Part shown: positions 1 to 6,093 of the stretch, piece after piece
Layout of the letters: each line of letters opens with the position of its first letter
How positions within the stretch are numbered: the first letter of the stretch is position 1
Assembly: GCA_017391435.1 (NCBI GenBank)
Contig: JAFOYS010000261.1
Coordinates: forward strand, 1 to 9,505
Direction of reading: 5' to 3'
Length of the DNA: 9,505 nucleotides
DNA from: Alistipes sp.
GTDB taxonomy: Bacteria > Bacteroidota > Bacteroidia > Bacteroidales > Rikenellaceae
Program-made: the position numbers and the translations under genes
Notes under the pieces: generated by a model
Database searches by the model: none
Told to the model about the DNA's origin: nothing
Seen by the model: the letters and a program-made list of their open reading frames with translations, nothing else

Positions 1-245
1 GCAAAAACGGGCTGCTCAGAGGTGTTGAAGCCGTAGTTGTAGCGCACATCCTGCCACTTCTCCCAATTGGGGTCTGTAGCCATACTTACCTTTAGACATC
101 CGCTCACTGCACTCTGTAGCGAATCTACCTTTGCCGTAAGGGCCGCTATCTGCGCTGTCATAGCCTTGCGCGAGAGCCTCTGTGCCTCTGCCTGAAAAGT
201 GAGCAGACAGAGAAGTGCAACTATAACCAACCTTGCCCCTTTCAT
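1..245 (-). CDS. Secreted protein of unknown function, N-terminal part (cut by the left window edge)
   Basis: The reading frame is open from the ATG at 245 to the left edge, giving about 81 residues; the C-terminal part is missing. Residues 1-21 form a typical Sec signal peptide: a Lys/Arg start (MKGAR), a hydrophobic core (LVIVALLCLLTF) and a likely cleavage after AEA. A short stretch with heptad-like spacing (about residues 30-45, IAALTAKVDSLQSAV) follows, then a polar segment with the residues DPNWEKWQDVRYNYGFN. I do not recognise a family from this fragment. The ATG lies 2 bases after the stop of the SUI1-family gene, so the two are surely co-transcribed and may be translationally coupled. 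The link to the SUI1 gene says little about function, since that gene is widely conserved. I see the signal peptide directly; periplasmic or outer-membrane location is inferred. Confidence 0.8.
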   Translation of the reverse strand, partial: MKGARLVIVALLCLLTFQAEAQRLSRKAMTAQIAALTAKVDSLQSAVSGCLKVSMATDPNWEKWQDVRYNYGFNTSEQPVF

Positions 246-247
246 CG

Positions 248-586
248 CTACACCTTTTTTGCTTTGCTATATCCCTCGTCCAGAAGAATCTGCAACACAC
301 GGTCACGATTCTCACCCTGGATAATAATCTCACCATCCTTTACTGAGCCTCCCACGCCAATCTTGCGCTTGAGAGTCTTGCCCAGCTCCGTAAGGTCATC
401 TTCGCTGCCGACAAAACCTCTAACCACTGTGGCGACCTTGCCTGCACGGCCGTGAGTATCTCGCCAGACACGAAGATTCTGACGATCCTTTGGCAGCGTC
501 TCTACTGCCTGCTGCTCGCCATTGTCGTATTCGAAATTTGGGTTGGTGGAGTAGACCACGCCCAATCTATCTTTCCAATCTGCCAT
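248..586 (-). CDS. yciH: SUI1/eIF1-family translation factor (YciH type)
   Basis: This 112-residue protein is close in length to E. coli YciH (about 108). It carries the SUI1 pattern: an N-terminal variable part (1-35), then RQNLRVWRDTHGRAGKVATV (35-54), a helix (LTELGKTLKRK, 65-75), the glycine turn IGVGGSVKDG (76-85), the strand EIIIQGENRD (86-95) and a last helix (RVLQILLDEGY). The basic loop and the GVGG turn are the family's most conserved parts and are thought to contact the ribosomal P-site region and 16S rRNA. The bacterial role, in start-site fidelity or a similar step, is less well established than that of eukaryotic eIF1. The protein should be cytosolic. The ATG at 586 has no other in-frame start near it, and a TACTTTTG promoter element lies about 32 bases upstream. 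It is the first gene of an operon with the secreted protein to the left. I am confident of the family; the exact function is inferred. Confidence 0.93.
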   Translation of the reverse strand: MADWKDRLGVVYSTNPNFEYDNGEQQAVETLPKDRQNLRVWRDTHGRAGKVATVVRGFVGSEDDLTELGKTLKRKIGVGGSVKDGEIIIQGENRDRVLQILLDEGYSKAKKV

Positions 587-617
587 AATTTGTGTTTAAT
601 GTTTTACATTAACGCCA

Positions 618-625
618 CAAAAGTA
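618..625 (-). promoter_or_regulatory. Bacteroidota-type -7 element for the SUI1 gene
   Basis: Read on the minus strand the bases are TACTTTTG, an exact match to TAnnTTTG. Transcription would start near 612-614, giving a leader of about 27 bases before the ATG at 586. No good TTTG is found at the -33 distance, where the minus strand reads CCCC, so the promoter rests on the -7 element alone. It lies back to back with the plus-strand promoter of the DUF4435 gene, 8 bases from that promoter's -33 box, so the two may compete. Confidence 0.55.
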
Positions 626-633
626 ATCAATAT

Positions 634-665
634 TTTGCAGATTTCGGGGATATTTACTATATTTG
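634..665 (+). promoter_or_regulatory. Bacteroidota-type promoter for the DUF4435 gene
   Basis: TTTG at 634-637 and TATATTTG at 658-665 are separated by 20 bases, an exact match to the TTTG/TAnnTTTG promoter of Bacteroidota. The predicted transcription start is near 669-671. This decides the start of the gene downstream: an in-frame ATG at 663 lies inside the -7 element and cannot be in the mRNA, so the ATG at 687 is used, with a leader of about 17 bases. Confidence 0.75.
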
Positions 666-686
666 TTTGCAAGAAAGTTTAACACT

Positions 687-1763
687 ATGAGCAGAAAGAG
701 CGAAAATGCTGAGCAAAGAGCCCAGCAAAAGATTGAAAAGATGCGTTCTTCTGCCCTTGTCTCAAGTAATGTAGACCTTGCTACGCTGCCTGAGCCGTTG
801 AGGGTTGAAGATAACAAGACACTTGTCAAGGTCTTTGTTGAGGGGTATGAGGATGTGGCATTCTGGCGTTGTATTTTTGATAACTTTACAAACCCATACC
901 TGCGCTTTGAGATATCTGTGCCAACGCGTGAGGATTTGCCAAAGGGTAAGAAGGTGCTGATAAACAATGCCGATAAGGCCAGCAGGACTATGTTGCTCTG
1001 TATGGACTCTGACTTTGACTATCTTCTTAGAGACGACGATGCTCAGAGTAGGCTTATCAATGACCATCCGTTTATGTTTCATACATATGCCTACGCTACG
1101 GAGAACTATCTCTGCTACGCTCCGTCGCTGCACAATGTCTGCGTAAAGGCTACAAAGAACGATACACGAATATTCAGCTTTGAGACCTTTTTAGCCGACT
1201 ACTCAAGGACCATCCATCCGCTCTTTTTGTGGTATGTCTACTCGGCAAGTAAGCATACAGAGAATGTCTTTCCGCTTGCGGACTTTAAGGCCTCTGTTCG
1301 CCTAAACTACCTTGATATTCCAGACAATGGCCGTAATACAATTCAGTGGTTGGCCCGCCAAGTAGCACGCCGCGAGCAAGCCCTTGAGTATCAGTATCCT
1401 GACATTGCAAAGGAGATTCCTCGCTTTGATGAGTATTTACGCAGCAAGGGTGTAGAGCCAGAGCTTACATACCTCTTTATGCACGGCCATACGCTGATGG
1501 ATAATGTGGTAATGATAGTGCTTCACGATGTGTGTGAAAAGTTGCGTCAGATCTCTCTTGCAAAGATTGTTGCCTCATCAAAGGAGGGTATTGCCCTTAA
1601 TAACGAGATGAGTAACTACAAGAACTCTCTGCGCTCAATTCGCGATGTGCTGCTTGATAATGACAACTACACCTCCTGCCCGCTCTATAAAAAACTTGAA
1701 GCCGATATCCAGCGCTATCTTGATAGCACTATTGCAGCGCTAAAGGAGGAGGGTAAAATCTGA
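687..1763 (+). CDS. DUF4435 protein (Toprim-like fold, putative nuclease)
   Basis: The product has 358 residues counted from the ATG at 687; an in-frame ATG at 663 is rejected because it falls in the promoter. Family marks, numbered from that start: VKVFVEGYEDVAFW (47-60) with the Toprim-type Glu53; LLCMDSDFDYLL (103-114) with the metal-binding pair Asp107/Asp109; YAYATENYLC (134-143), resembling the family's Glu-Asn motif; and FMHGHTLMDN (264-273), a glycine-histidine motif typical of the C-terminal half. The N-terminus (1-25) is charged and helical, and no signal peptide or membrane segment is seen. Toprim proteins of this class include OLD-like nucleases and AriB, the DUF4435 effector of the PARIS anti-phage system. 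No AAA ATPase partner lies beside this gene, so a defence role is only a possibility. It is transcribed alone, with its own promoter and terminator. The family call is firm; the activity is inferred. Confidence 0.85.
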   Translation: MSRKSENAEQRAQQKIEKMRSSALVSSNVDLATLPEPLRVEDNKTLVKVFVEGYEDVAFWRCIFDNFTNPYLRFEISVPTREDLPKGKKVLINNADKASRTMLLCMDSDFDYLLRDDDAQSRLINDHPFMFHTYAYATENYLCYAPSLHNVCVKATKNDTRIFSFETFLADYSRTIHPLFLWYVYSASKHTENVFPLADFKASVRLNYLDIPDNGRNTIQWLARQVARREQALEYQYPDIAKEIPRFDEYLRSKGVEPELTYLFMHGHTLMDNVVMIVLHDVCEKLRQISLAKIVASSKEGIALNNEMSNYKNSLRSIRDVLLDNDNYTSCPLYKKLEADIQRYLDSTIAALKEEGKI

Positions 1764-1783
1764 TAAATATCCACTCAATGAAT

Positions 1784-1811
1784 AAGGGAAGGCTCCGTAG
1801 GACCTTCCCTT
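1784..1811 (+). terminator. Hairpin terminator after the DUF4435 gene
   Basis: AAGGGAAGG (1784-1792) pairs with CCTTCCCTT (1803-1811), 9 bp. An inner TCC/GGA stem (1794-1796 with 1800-1802) extends it. It begins 20 bases past the stop codon. The T tract is short (TTT), so termination may be partly stem-driven. The A and T flanks would let it act on both strands. Confidence 0.75.
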
Positions 1812-1984
1812 TAGTGGAATGGAAATGGGATTCACACTAACCGATGTCATTTATCAACTAACATTAACAAGCACTGAAAACGATTTTCGTATTCTGTTAC
1901 GGAACTATCGGCACTGCAAATATAGATAAATTTGAAGTATTTTCGGGTATAATAATTAAATATTATTCGGGGGGGGTAGTATAA
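1812..1984. other. Intergenic spacer with AT-rich inverted repeats and a G8 run
   Basis: This spacer between convergent genes has no open frame I would call a gene. It holds GAAAA/TTTTC around CGA (1876-1888), AATAAT/ATTATT around TAAAT (1951-1967) and eight G in a row (1969-1976). On the minus strand TATATTTG (1924 down to 1917) matches the Bacteroidota -7 element, but no TTTG lies at the -33 distance. A short minus-strand transcript from there towards the 1784-1811 hairpin is possible but unproven. Confidence 0.4.
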
Positions 1985-2014
1985 GGATATCTTATAATGA
2001 TATCCAATTTTTTT
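1985..2014. terminator. Terminator-like hairpin between convergent genes
   Basis: GGATATC (1985-1991) and GATATCC (1999-2005) form a 7-bp stem with a 7-base loop. On the plus side it is followed by AATTTTTTT (2006-2014), a good U tract for plus-strand transcripts that pass the first hairpin. On the minus side it starts 10 bases after the antiporter stop codon but is followed only by TTAT, so it is a weaker terminator in that direction. Confidence 0.55.
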
Positions 2015-2015
2015 G

Positions 2016-3512
2016 TTAGCTGAATTTTATAACCTCCTCTAAGCCAAGCTCCTTGTACTGTGCCTGTAGCTCCTCGTTTCTGTCGGAGAGAATCAGCAGT
2101 TTATCGCCTACACTAAGTTCGGTGCTGCCCTGAGGGACAAAGTAGTCGCCATCGCGGCAGACCATAATCACAAGCGTATGTGGCGGAAGGTTTATAAGTG
2201 ACAGAGTATTGCCCGACAAGAGTAGTTGCTCGTTTACATCGACCTCGGTAAATGCCGACTTCATACGGTCTTGGAATGCGTCGCCAAAGGAGCTCTCGCG
2301 CTCAGCTTTTGCAACACCAAGCGCATTTGCCATACCGCTCACGGTAGTACCCTGAAGCGTCAGTGAGAGGATTGTAACGATAAAGACTACATTGAAAATA
2401 AGTTCTGCATTCTCAACATCGGCTACAAGTGGGTATGTTGCAAAGATAATCGGCACAGCGCCACGAAGACCCACCCAGCTGACATATAGTCTTGCCTTTG
2501 TAGAGAACTTGTTCTTAAATGGCAGCATACAGAGATTGACAGCCACAGGACGAGCAATAAGTGTCATAAACAGAGCCACGGCACCAGCTAAGATAAGTGT
2601 TGATGGATTAAGCAGTGAGCGGGTGTTTACAAGCAGACCCAGCATTATGAACATTATTATCTGCACAAGCCAAGTCACTCCGTCAAAGAACGAAACGACA
2701 GTGCGTTTGTGGACAATCTTCATATTTCCTACAACAAGACCTGCGATATATACGGCAAGGAATCCGTTACCCTGAACAAGGGTTGTAAATGAGAATGTTA
2801 GGAACACAAAGGCCAGCAGCAGAACGGAGTATAGCGAGGCGTTAGAGATGTTTATCTTGTTCATTGTCCACACAGCCGAACGACCAAAGCCGTAGCCTGC
2901 AAGTACACCTACGACCATCTGCACAAAGAACATTATAACGCAGGCGCCTGCGCTCATAGCCTCACCCTCTGGCGAGAGCATACCTACAAGAAGCACCACA
3001 AGGATATATGCCACAGGGTCGTTAGATCCACTCTCAAGCTCAAGCAGTGGGCGTAGGTTCTGACTCAGTCCCTGCCTCTTTGTTCTAAGAATTGAGAATA
3101 CAGATGCCGAGTCTGTAGAGGCCATTGTAGAGGCAAGGAGTAGGGCGAGCGGGAAGCTCAGCCCTACGCCTAACAGTGGCGATATGCCGTAGATAAAACT
3201 GCCCAAGATAAGCGCCGTAAGAAGCACACCTACAGTGGCCAGAATTACCCCTGGAAGCATAACGGAGCGAATCTCCGAAAACTTGGTGCCCATACCACCA
3301 GAGAAGAGTATGATGCTGAGTGCAATCATACCCATAAACTGTGTCAGCTCGGGCGAGTTAAAGGATAGTATGTCATATCCAAAGAAGATACCTACACCCA
3401 AGAAGAGCAGCAACGCTGGGGTGCCCAGGCGGTAGGCAACCTTTCCGGCAAGCACAGCCACAAAGAGTAGTATAGCTCCAATTAATAGAAAATTCTCTGT
3501 CGTTATCTCCAT
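2016..3512 (-). CDS. Monovalent cation/proton antiporter of the CPA1 family with C-terminal TrkA-C domain (NhaP2/CvrA type)
   Basis: The 498-residue inner-membrane protein exchanges K+ and/or Na+ for protons. Residues 5-395 hold about a dozen hydrophobic helices with the CPA1 signatures: FLGVGIFFG (37-45), STMASTDSASVFS (128-140) with the ion-site Thr133-Asp134, LELESGSNDPVAY (157-169) with Asn164-Asp165, and SWVGLRGAVPII (345-356) with Arg350 in the conserved re-entrant or helix region. After a linker (400-425), residues 426-498 form a TrkA-C (RCK-C) regulatory domain, seen in VDVNEQLLLSGNTLSLINLP and GSTELSVGDKLLILSDRNEE. This architecture is that of potassium/proton antiporters NhaP2/CvrA, which are gated by a cytosolic ligand; K+ as the main ion is inferred from that resemblance. 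The upstream two-helix membrane protein gene ends 35 bases before this start with no TAnnTTTG element between, so the two are probably co-transcribed. The ATG at 3512 gives a helix starting at once, as expected. Confidence 0.93.
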   Translation of the reverse strand: MEITTENFLLIGAILLFVAVLAGKVAYRLGTPALLLFLGVGIFFGYDILSFNSPELTQFMGMIALSIILFSGGMGTKFSEIRSVMLPGVILATVGVLLTALILGSFIYGISPLLGVGLSFPLALLLASTMASTDSASVFSILRTKRQGLSQNLRPLLELESGSNDPVAYILVVLLVGMLSPEGEAMSAGACVIMFFVQMVVGVLAGYGFGRSAVWTMNKINISNASLYSVLLLAFVFLTFSFTTLVQGNGFLAVYIAGLVVGNMKIVHKRTVVSFFDGVTWLVQIIMFIMLGLLVNTRSLLNPSTLILAGAVALFMTLIARPVAVNLCMLPFKNKFSTKARLYVSWVGLRGAVPIIFATYPLVADVENAELIFNVVFIVTILSLTLQGTTVSGMANALGVAKAERESSFGDAFQDRMKSAFTEVDVNEQLLLSGNTLSLINLPPHTLVIMVCRDGDYFVPQGSTELSVGDKLLILSDRNEELQAQYKELGLEEVIKFS

Positions 3513-3547
3513 AGTTTGTCTATTTAATCACTGTTTTTTGTCTATCT

Positions 3548-4045
3548 CTATTTGTTTAGTACGGTTACGGCACAAAGCTCTCTGTACTCCAACTCTGCAT
3601 ACTCAAATGCCTGTGCAGCAACAAAAGCCTTGTCCGCAGTGTGGCTAACCATTACGCAGAGGGCAGAGACCTCGCAGGTAGGAATGGCAAAGAGCGCCTC
3701 TGACTCTCCGCTGCTGATAGCCTTAAGTACCTCGGCTCTGCGTGAGCGGTCAAAAGAGAGGGTGCGTGTTGTAAGAAAAGCACCCTTCCCTGTGTGGAAC
3801 GGCTCTCCGCTACCTGTAATTCGACCTAATAGCCAAATACCTCCACCTACTGCAAGCGCAATGCCTACAAGGACTATTGACGAGTTGATATCATCATAAC
3901 TTGGGTCGCCAAATAGCTTCATAGAGATAAATGGCAGAGCAATACCAAGAATTATCAATGCGATAGGGAGAACGATACTTTTGTGACGAGCCACAATGCT
4001 CGGTGTCGAAGCATACAACGCCTCGAAAAATTTAATCTTATTCAT
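3548..4045 (-). CDS. Membrane protein of unknown function with two N-terminal transmembrane helices
   Basis: This 165-residue protein is not one I recognise. Two hydrophobic segments are clear (about residues 24-42, IVLPIALIILGIALPFISM, and 56-75, SSIVLVGIALAVGGGIWLLG), joined by a short polar loop (GDPSYDDIN). Residues 76-165 are soluble and mixed alpha/beta: a basic patch (FDRSRRAEVLKAI, 98-110), a strand-like stretch (CEVSALCVMVSHTADKAFVAAQ, which includes His135) and a C-terminal strand (ELCAVTVLN). With both termini probably on the same side, the C-terminal part is likely cytosolic. It sits 35 bases upstream of the antiporter gene on the same strand without an intervening promoter. It may modulate the antiporter or simply share its transcript; that link is inferred from position alone. 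Confidence 0.75.
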   Translation of the reverse strand: MNKIKFFEALYASTPSIVARHKSIVLPIALIILGIALPFISMKLFGDPSYDDINSSIVLVGIALAVGGGIWLLGRITGSGEPFHTGKGAFLTTRTLSFDRSRRAEVLKAISSGESEALFAIPTCEVSALCVMVSHTADKAFVAAQAFEYAELEYRELCAVTVLNK

Positions 4046-4089
4046 TGTTTTATGTTGTTTATAGTTTGTAATTAGTTTAGTTTTTCTGG

Positions 4090-4120
4090 CAAAAGTGCCC
4101 TAATCACAATCTTAGACAAC
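4090..4120 (-). promoter_or_regulatory. Candidate promoter for the membrane-protein/antiporter operon
   Basis: The minus strand reads CACTTTTG at 4097-4090, one base from TAnnTTTG. A GTTG, one base from TTTG, lies 19 bases further upstream (4120-4117). Transcription would start near 4085, with an AT-rich leader of about 40 bases before the ATG at 4045. The match is imperfect in both boxes. The element overlaps the 3' end of the upstream hypothetical gene. Confidence 0.4.
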
Positions 4121-4481
4121 ATAGCGCGTAAAGATAGAAGTCTATAGCGCGCTTACAACAAACACGATAAAGAGAGAAAAGTATTGAAAAATTGACCTTT
4201 GCTCCGGCAGTTAGCGGGGCTGTAACGCACCCTTCGGCCTTGTGCTGTAGGCGAGCTCTTGTAGCAAGGGTTGTAGATGTAGTTGCCGGAATAACAATGC
4301 TATGCGTCTGCTGAGCGGTATTGTTACACCTATGGGCGCACTCTAACTGTACGGCATACTGACTTGCAACAATATCGGCGCCTCTCTGCTCGCACTGTGG
4401 GCTATCTGGTGCAGCGATGCACTGCTGCCCAAACATAAATGAGCAGAGCCAAAAGAGCGCTATGTATACAAGTCTAAACAT
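4104..4481 (-). CDS. Small secreted hypothetical protein
   Basis: From the ATG at 4481 the product has 125 residues. Residues 1-24 form a plausible signal peptide (MFRLVYIALFWLCSFMFGQQ, likely cut after CIAA). The mature part is short and polar, with several cysteines (in QCEQRG, LECAHRC, EGCV and a CC pair near the end) and a Ser/Thr/Ala-rich middle (TTSTTLATRAR), and it ends in DFYLYALCCLRL. No family is recognised. The frame could start 12 codons earlier at 4517, but the promoter boxes at 4487-4518 cover those codons, so 4481 is preferred. Even then the predicted mRNA start is within a few bases of the ATG, so the message would be nearly leaderless. It could also be a non-coding transcript with a chance open frame; the signal peptide argues for coding. 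No clear terminator is seen after it. Confidence 0.5.
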   Translation of the reverse strand: MFRLVYIALFWLCSFMFGQQCIAAPDSPQCEQRGADIVASQYAVQLECAHRCNNTAQQTHSIVIPATTSTTLATRARLQHKAEGCVTAPLTAGAKVNFSILFSLYRVCCKRAIDFYLYALCCLRL

Positions 4482-4486
4482 CTTGT

Positions 4487-4518
4487 CAAAGGTACGAATA
4501 ATTTTGTGTTTCAGCAAA
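4487..4518 (-). promoter_or_regulatory. Near-perfect Bacteroidota promoter for the small secreted protein
   Basis: On the minus strand TTTG (4518-4515) is followed after 20 bases by TACCTTTG (4494-4487), matching both boxes of the consensus. The predicted start is near 4481-4484, right at the ATG at 4481. Confidence 0.7.
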
Positions 4519-4524
4519 AAAATC

Positions 4525-4548
4525 GCCCATAATAGTGATAAGATGGGC
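4525..4548. promoter_or_regulatory. Inverted repeat between two divergent promoters
   Basis: GCCCAT (4525-4530) and ATGGGC (4543-4548) are perfect inverted copies separated by 12 bases. On the minus side the stem is followed by GATTTTTTT (4524-4516), so it could be an intrinsic terminator on that strand, but no minus-strand gene lies upstream for it to end. It lies between the -33 boxes of the divergent promoters for the small secreted protein and the FAD oxidoreductase, so it could also be an operator or insulator. Which of these it is cannot be told from the sequence. Confidence 0.4.
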
Positions 4549-4574
4549 AGTTTAACTAAATTTTTCTCTTTTTG

Positions 4575-4606
4575 CTTGAAAAGTATGCAACTTTATACTA
4601 ACTTTG
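4575..4606 (+). promoter_or_regulatory. Bacteroidota-type promoter for the FAD oxidoreductase
   Basis: TAACTTTG (4599-4606) matches the -7 element exactly. CTTG at 4575-4578, 20 bases upstream, is one base from TTTG; an exact TTTG at 4571-4574 would need a 24-base spacer. Transcription should start near 4610, giving a leader of about 22 bases before the ATG at 4632. Confidence 0.65.
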
Positions 4607-4631
4607 GTAAAATTTTATTGCAAAGTCAAGT

Positions 4632-6038
4632 ATGGAAAAGATTTCACGCAAACTATTTCTCAAGCGAGCTGTTGCAGGTCTTGCGGCCCTTGCTGTAGCC
4701 CCAAACCTACTCTCGTGCGATAGCAGTGATGAGGATCAGGAACTTAGAAAAATTGCCCCAACAGTAGGACATTACGATGTTGTTGTTGTCGGAGGTGGCC
4801 CTGCGGGTTTTATTGCCGCAATAACTGCTGCTCGTAAGGGTGCAAAGGTGGCTCTTATTGAAAGGTATGGCTTTTTGGGCGGTATGGCTACTATAGGTTA
4901 TGTGGCTCCGATTAGCGTCTTTGCAAAGAACAATGAGCTTGTTATCGGTGGCATCCCGTGGGAGTTTGTTCGCCGCCTTGAAGGTATGGGTGGTGCTTTT
5001 ATTGAGTGGCCAAAGGCAAATGTCGACTTTGATATTGAGCTATACAAGCTCTGCTGTCAGCGTATGGTGCTTGAGGCGGGTGTTGAGCTATATATGCACT
5101 CGGCAATGGTGGGCTGCCAGATGGATGGCAAGAGCATCCACTCGGTAATTATTGAGAATAAGAATGGCCTTGAGACTATTGTCGGCAAGACCTTTATAGA
5201 CTGTACTGGCGATGGCGACCTTGCATATATGGCACAGGTGCCTATGCAGGCAAATCCTGATGGAGAGTTGCAGCCATCTTCGTTCTGCTTTATACTCTCT
5301 GGCGTAGATACAGATAGCCAGCTGCTCAATAAGTGTATGTACCACAACGGCATTAACGGCCCAAGTCAGTGTCGTCCGGTGCGTGAGAAGCTACTTGCAA
5401 TGAAGGCTGCGGGAGTTGAGATGCCAGACTTTGGTGGTCCGTGGTTTAACAATGTTATGCATCGCGGAAGTGTGGCGGTTAATATGACCCGTCGCGCTGC
5501 AGACTCTACAGACAACCGCAACTTTACCGCTACAGAGTGCCAGCTGCGTGAGGATATATTTACCTTTACAAAGCTGCTAAAGGAGAACTTTGTGGAGTTC
5601 AAGGATTGCTATGTATCCTCTACCGCTCCGCAGGCGGGTATTCGTGAGTCGCGCCGCATACTGGGCGTGCATACTGTTACGGCAGATGAGTATGTATCTG
5701 CTTACCAGTACGATGATAGCATCTCTCGTGGTATACATCCTATAGATATCCACGCAAGTAAGGGTACAAGTCAGGTGCGTATAGACCTTGAGAAGCCAGC
5801 CTATGTGCCTTACCGAGCACTTATTGCTCCAGAGTATCCAAATCTGCTTGTTGCAGGTAGATGTATCTCTACTGACCGTCAGGCTCTTGCCTCACTGCGC
5901 GTTATGGCAAGCTGTATGGGTACGGGTCAGGCTGCAGGTGCTGCTGCGGCGCAGTGCGTGGCAAATAACCAGACTGTGCATCAGATAGATACCAAAGAGC
6001 TTGTAAATACAGTACGAGAATTGGGTGCGATAATCTAA
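4632..6038 (+). CDS. FAD-dependent oxidoreductase (FAD_oxidored family), exported lipoprotein
   Basis: The 468-residue flavoprotein has a twin-arginine-like signal (SRKLFLK, 5-11, with Lys in place of the second Arg), a hydrophobic stretch and a lipobox LLSC with Cys29. The acidic tract directly after it (CDSSDEDQE, 29-37) resembles the lipoprotein surface-export signal of Bacteroidota. The catalytic part starts at about 48 with the Rossmann strand YDVVVVGGGPAGFIAA (48-63; GGGPAG at 54-59 binds the FAD ADP part) and Glu77 at the end of the second strand for the ribose. Later motifs are DCTGDGDLA (190-198), AGIRESRRILG (335-345) and the C-terminal FAD signature NLLVAGRCISTDRQALASLR (404-423), GTGQAAGAAA (430-439). 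All are typical of Pfam FAD_oxidored proteins, many of unknown substrate. Export of a folded flavoprotein would fit Tat, but no Tat genes are in view. It is a single-gene transcript with its own promoter and a strong terminator. The substrate is unknown. Confidence 0.9.
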   Translation: MEKISRKLFLKRAVAGLAALAVAPNLLSCDSSDEDQELRKIAPTVGHYDVVVVGGGPAGFIAAITAARKGAKVALIERYGFLGGMATIGYVAPISVFAKNNELVIGGIPWEFVRRLEGMGGAFIEWPKANVDFDIELYKLCCQRMVLEAGVELYMHSAMVGCQMDGKSIHSVIIENKNGLETIVGKTFIDCTGDGDLAYMAQVPMQANPDGELQPSSFCFILSGVDTDSQLLNKCMYHNGINGPSQCRPVREKLLAMKAAGVEMPDFGGPWFNNVMHRGSVAVNMTRRAADSTDNRNFTATECQLREDIFTFTKLLKENFVEFKDCYVSSTAPQAGIRESRRILGVHTVTADEYVSAYQYDDSISRGIHPIDIHASKGTSQVRIDLEKPAYVPYRALIAPEYPNLLVAGRCISTDRQALASLRVMASCMGTGQAAGAAAAQCVANNQTVHQIDTKELVNTVRELGAII

Positions 6039-6043
6039 AGATA

Positions 6044-6072
6044 ACAAGGGGAGGCAGTTAGCCTCCCCTTGT
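6044..6072. terminator. Strong 12-bp hairpin terminator after the FAD oxidoreductase
   Basis: ACAAGGGGAGGC (6044-6055) pairs perfectly with GCCTCCCCTTGT (6061-6072) around a 5-base loop (AGTTA). It begins 5 bases past the stop of the FAD gene and is followed by CCTTTAAT. On the minus strand it lies 21 bases after the stop codon of the esterase remnant, so it may originally have served both genes. Confidence 0.85.
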
Positions 6073-6093
6073 CCTTTAATAGTAGTAGTGTGC

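Noticed and set aside
663..686. Earlier in-frame ATG for the DUF4435 gene, adding 8 residues
   Set aside because: The ATG lies within the -7 promoter element TATATTTG and upstream of the predicted transcription start.
687..1763. A complete PARIS-type defence system
   Set aside because: Only a DUF4435 protein is present. No AAA ATPase gene is adjacent, so the system cannot be claimed.
1969..1976. Run of eight G as a phase-variation switch
   Set aside because: It lies in no open frame and not between promoter boxes of any gene, so slippage would have no visible target.
3552..3899. Plus-strand open frame of 115 codons
   Set aside because: It is antisense to the two-helix membrane protein, shows no family motif or promoter, and reads as a low-complexity Ser/Pro/Thr-rich shadow.
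4482..4517. Earlier in-frame ATG for the small secreted protein, adding 12 residues
   Set aside because: The stretch is covered by both boxes of a near-perfect promoter, and the added residues put a charged stretch before an otherwise normal signal peptide.
4417..4698. Plus-strand open frame of 93 codons crossing the FAD gene start
   Set aside because: It runs across two promoters and into the FAD oxidoreductase in another frame, with no recognisable domain.
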